Under the pieces are notes generated by a model that was not told the DNA's origin, did not search any database, and worked only from the letters and a program-made list of their open reading frames with translations. A stretch of 64,000 nt of DNA from Bufo bufo (taxonomy: Eukaryota; Chordata; Amphibia; Anura; Bufonidae): the NCBI RefSeq assembly GCF_905171765.1, contig NC_053391.1, forward strand, positions 656,985,750-657,049,749, given 5' to 3'. The position numbers and the translations under genes are program-made. Every line of letters begins with the position of its first letter. Positions within the stretch are counted from its first letter, which is position 1. Shown here piece by piece: positions 63,991-64,000 of the stretch.

Positions 63991-64000
63991 TACAACCTAA

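Overview
The window looks like repeat-dense nuclear DNA of an anuran amphibian. It carries one recognisable host gene, the 3' end of trpc6 on the + strand (last three coding exons at about 18.24, 22.47 and 25.90 kb, stop at 26041-26043, short AATAAA-bearing 3' UTR). The frog or toad assignment rests on the repeat mix: T2-type MITEs with TTAAAGG ends, several Tc1 families, a Ngaro-type tyrosine-recombinase retrotransposon, Penelope-like elements, frog-style piggyBac and ZBED-type hAT elements. No other host exon was recognised from 26.5 to 64 kb.

Layout. 1-9.2 kb: a T2-like foldback MITE, an internally rearranged Tc1 derivative, and a minus-strand Ngaro-type element (3112-9200) with complete split direct repeats and decayed gag, RT/RNase H and recombinase. 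9.3-17.6 kb: a hAT element holding a palindromic foldback element with hammerhead-ribozyme motifs, and a separate stack of an LTR, a hAT-type MITE and an intact Tc1. 17.6-26.5 kb: trpc6 exons, with introns full of MITEs and a CR1-type LINE tail. 26.5-34 kb: palindromic MITEs and a decayed mariner/Tc1. 34-40 kb: an LTR element (34207-39797) with two about 1.05-kb LTRs, TSD, PBS and PPT. It has no RT or integrase; it encodes a protein with a cold-shock-like domain, and it sits inside a T2-like MITE. 40-43.8 kb: another T2-like MITE filled by two foldback elements and a second copy of the Tc1 derivative. 43.9-50.7 kb: a nearly intact hAT (6.8 kb, perfect 8-bp TSD) whose transposase stays in one frame with three stops. 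51-58.4 kb: T2 MITEs, a hAT MITE, piggyBac, and a foldback with a nested intact Tc1. 58.8-64 kb: a minus-strand LINE split by a decayed Penelope-like element, then a fragment carrying a complete hammerhead motif.

Apart from trpc6 the coding sequences belong to transposons. Two Tc1 transposases (14466-15536 and 56105-57169) are intact. The most unusual items are the cold-shock-domain LTR element and the recurring hammerhead motifs at or near the apex of large palindromes, which I infer to be head-to-head Penelope-type terminal repeats. All calls come from reading the sequence; no alignment or database search was possible.
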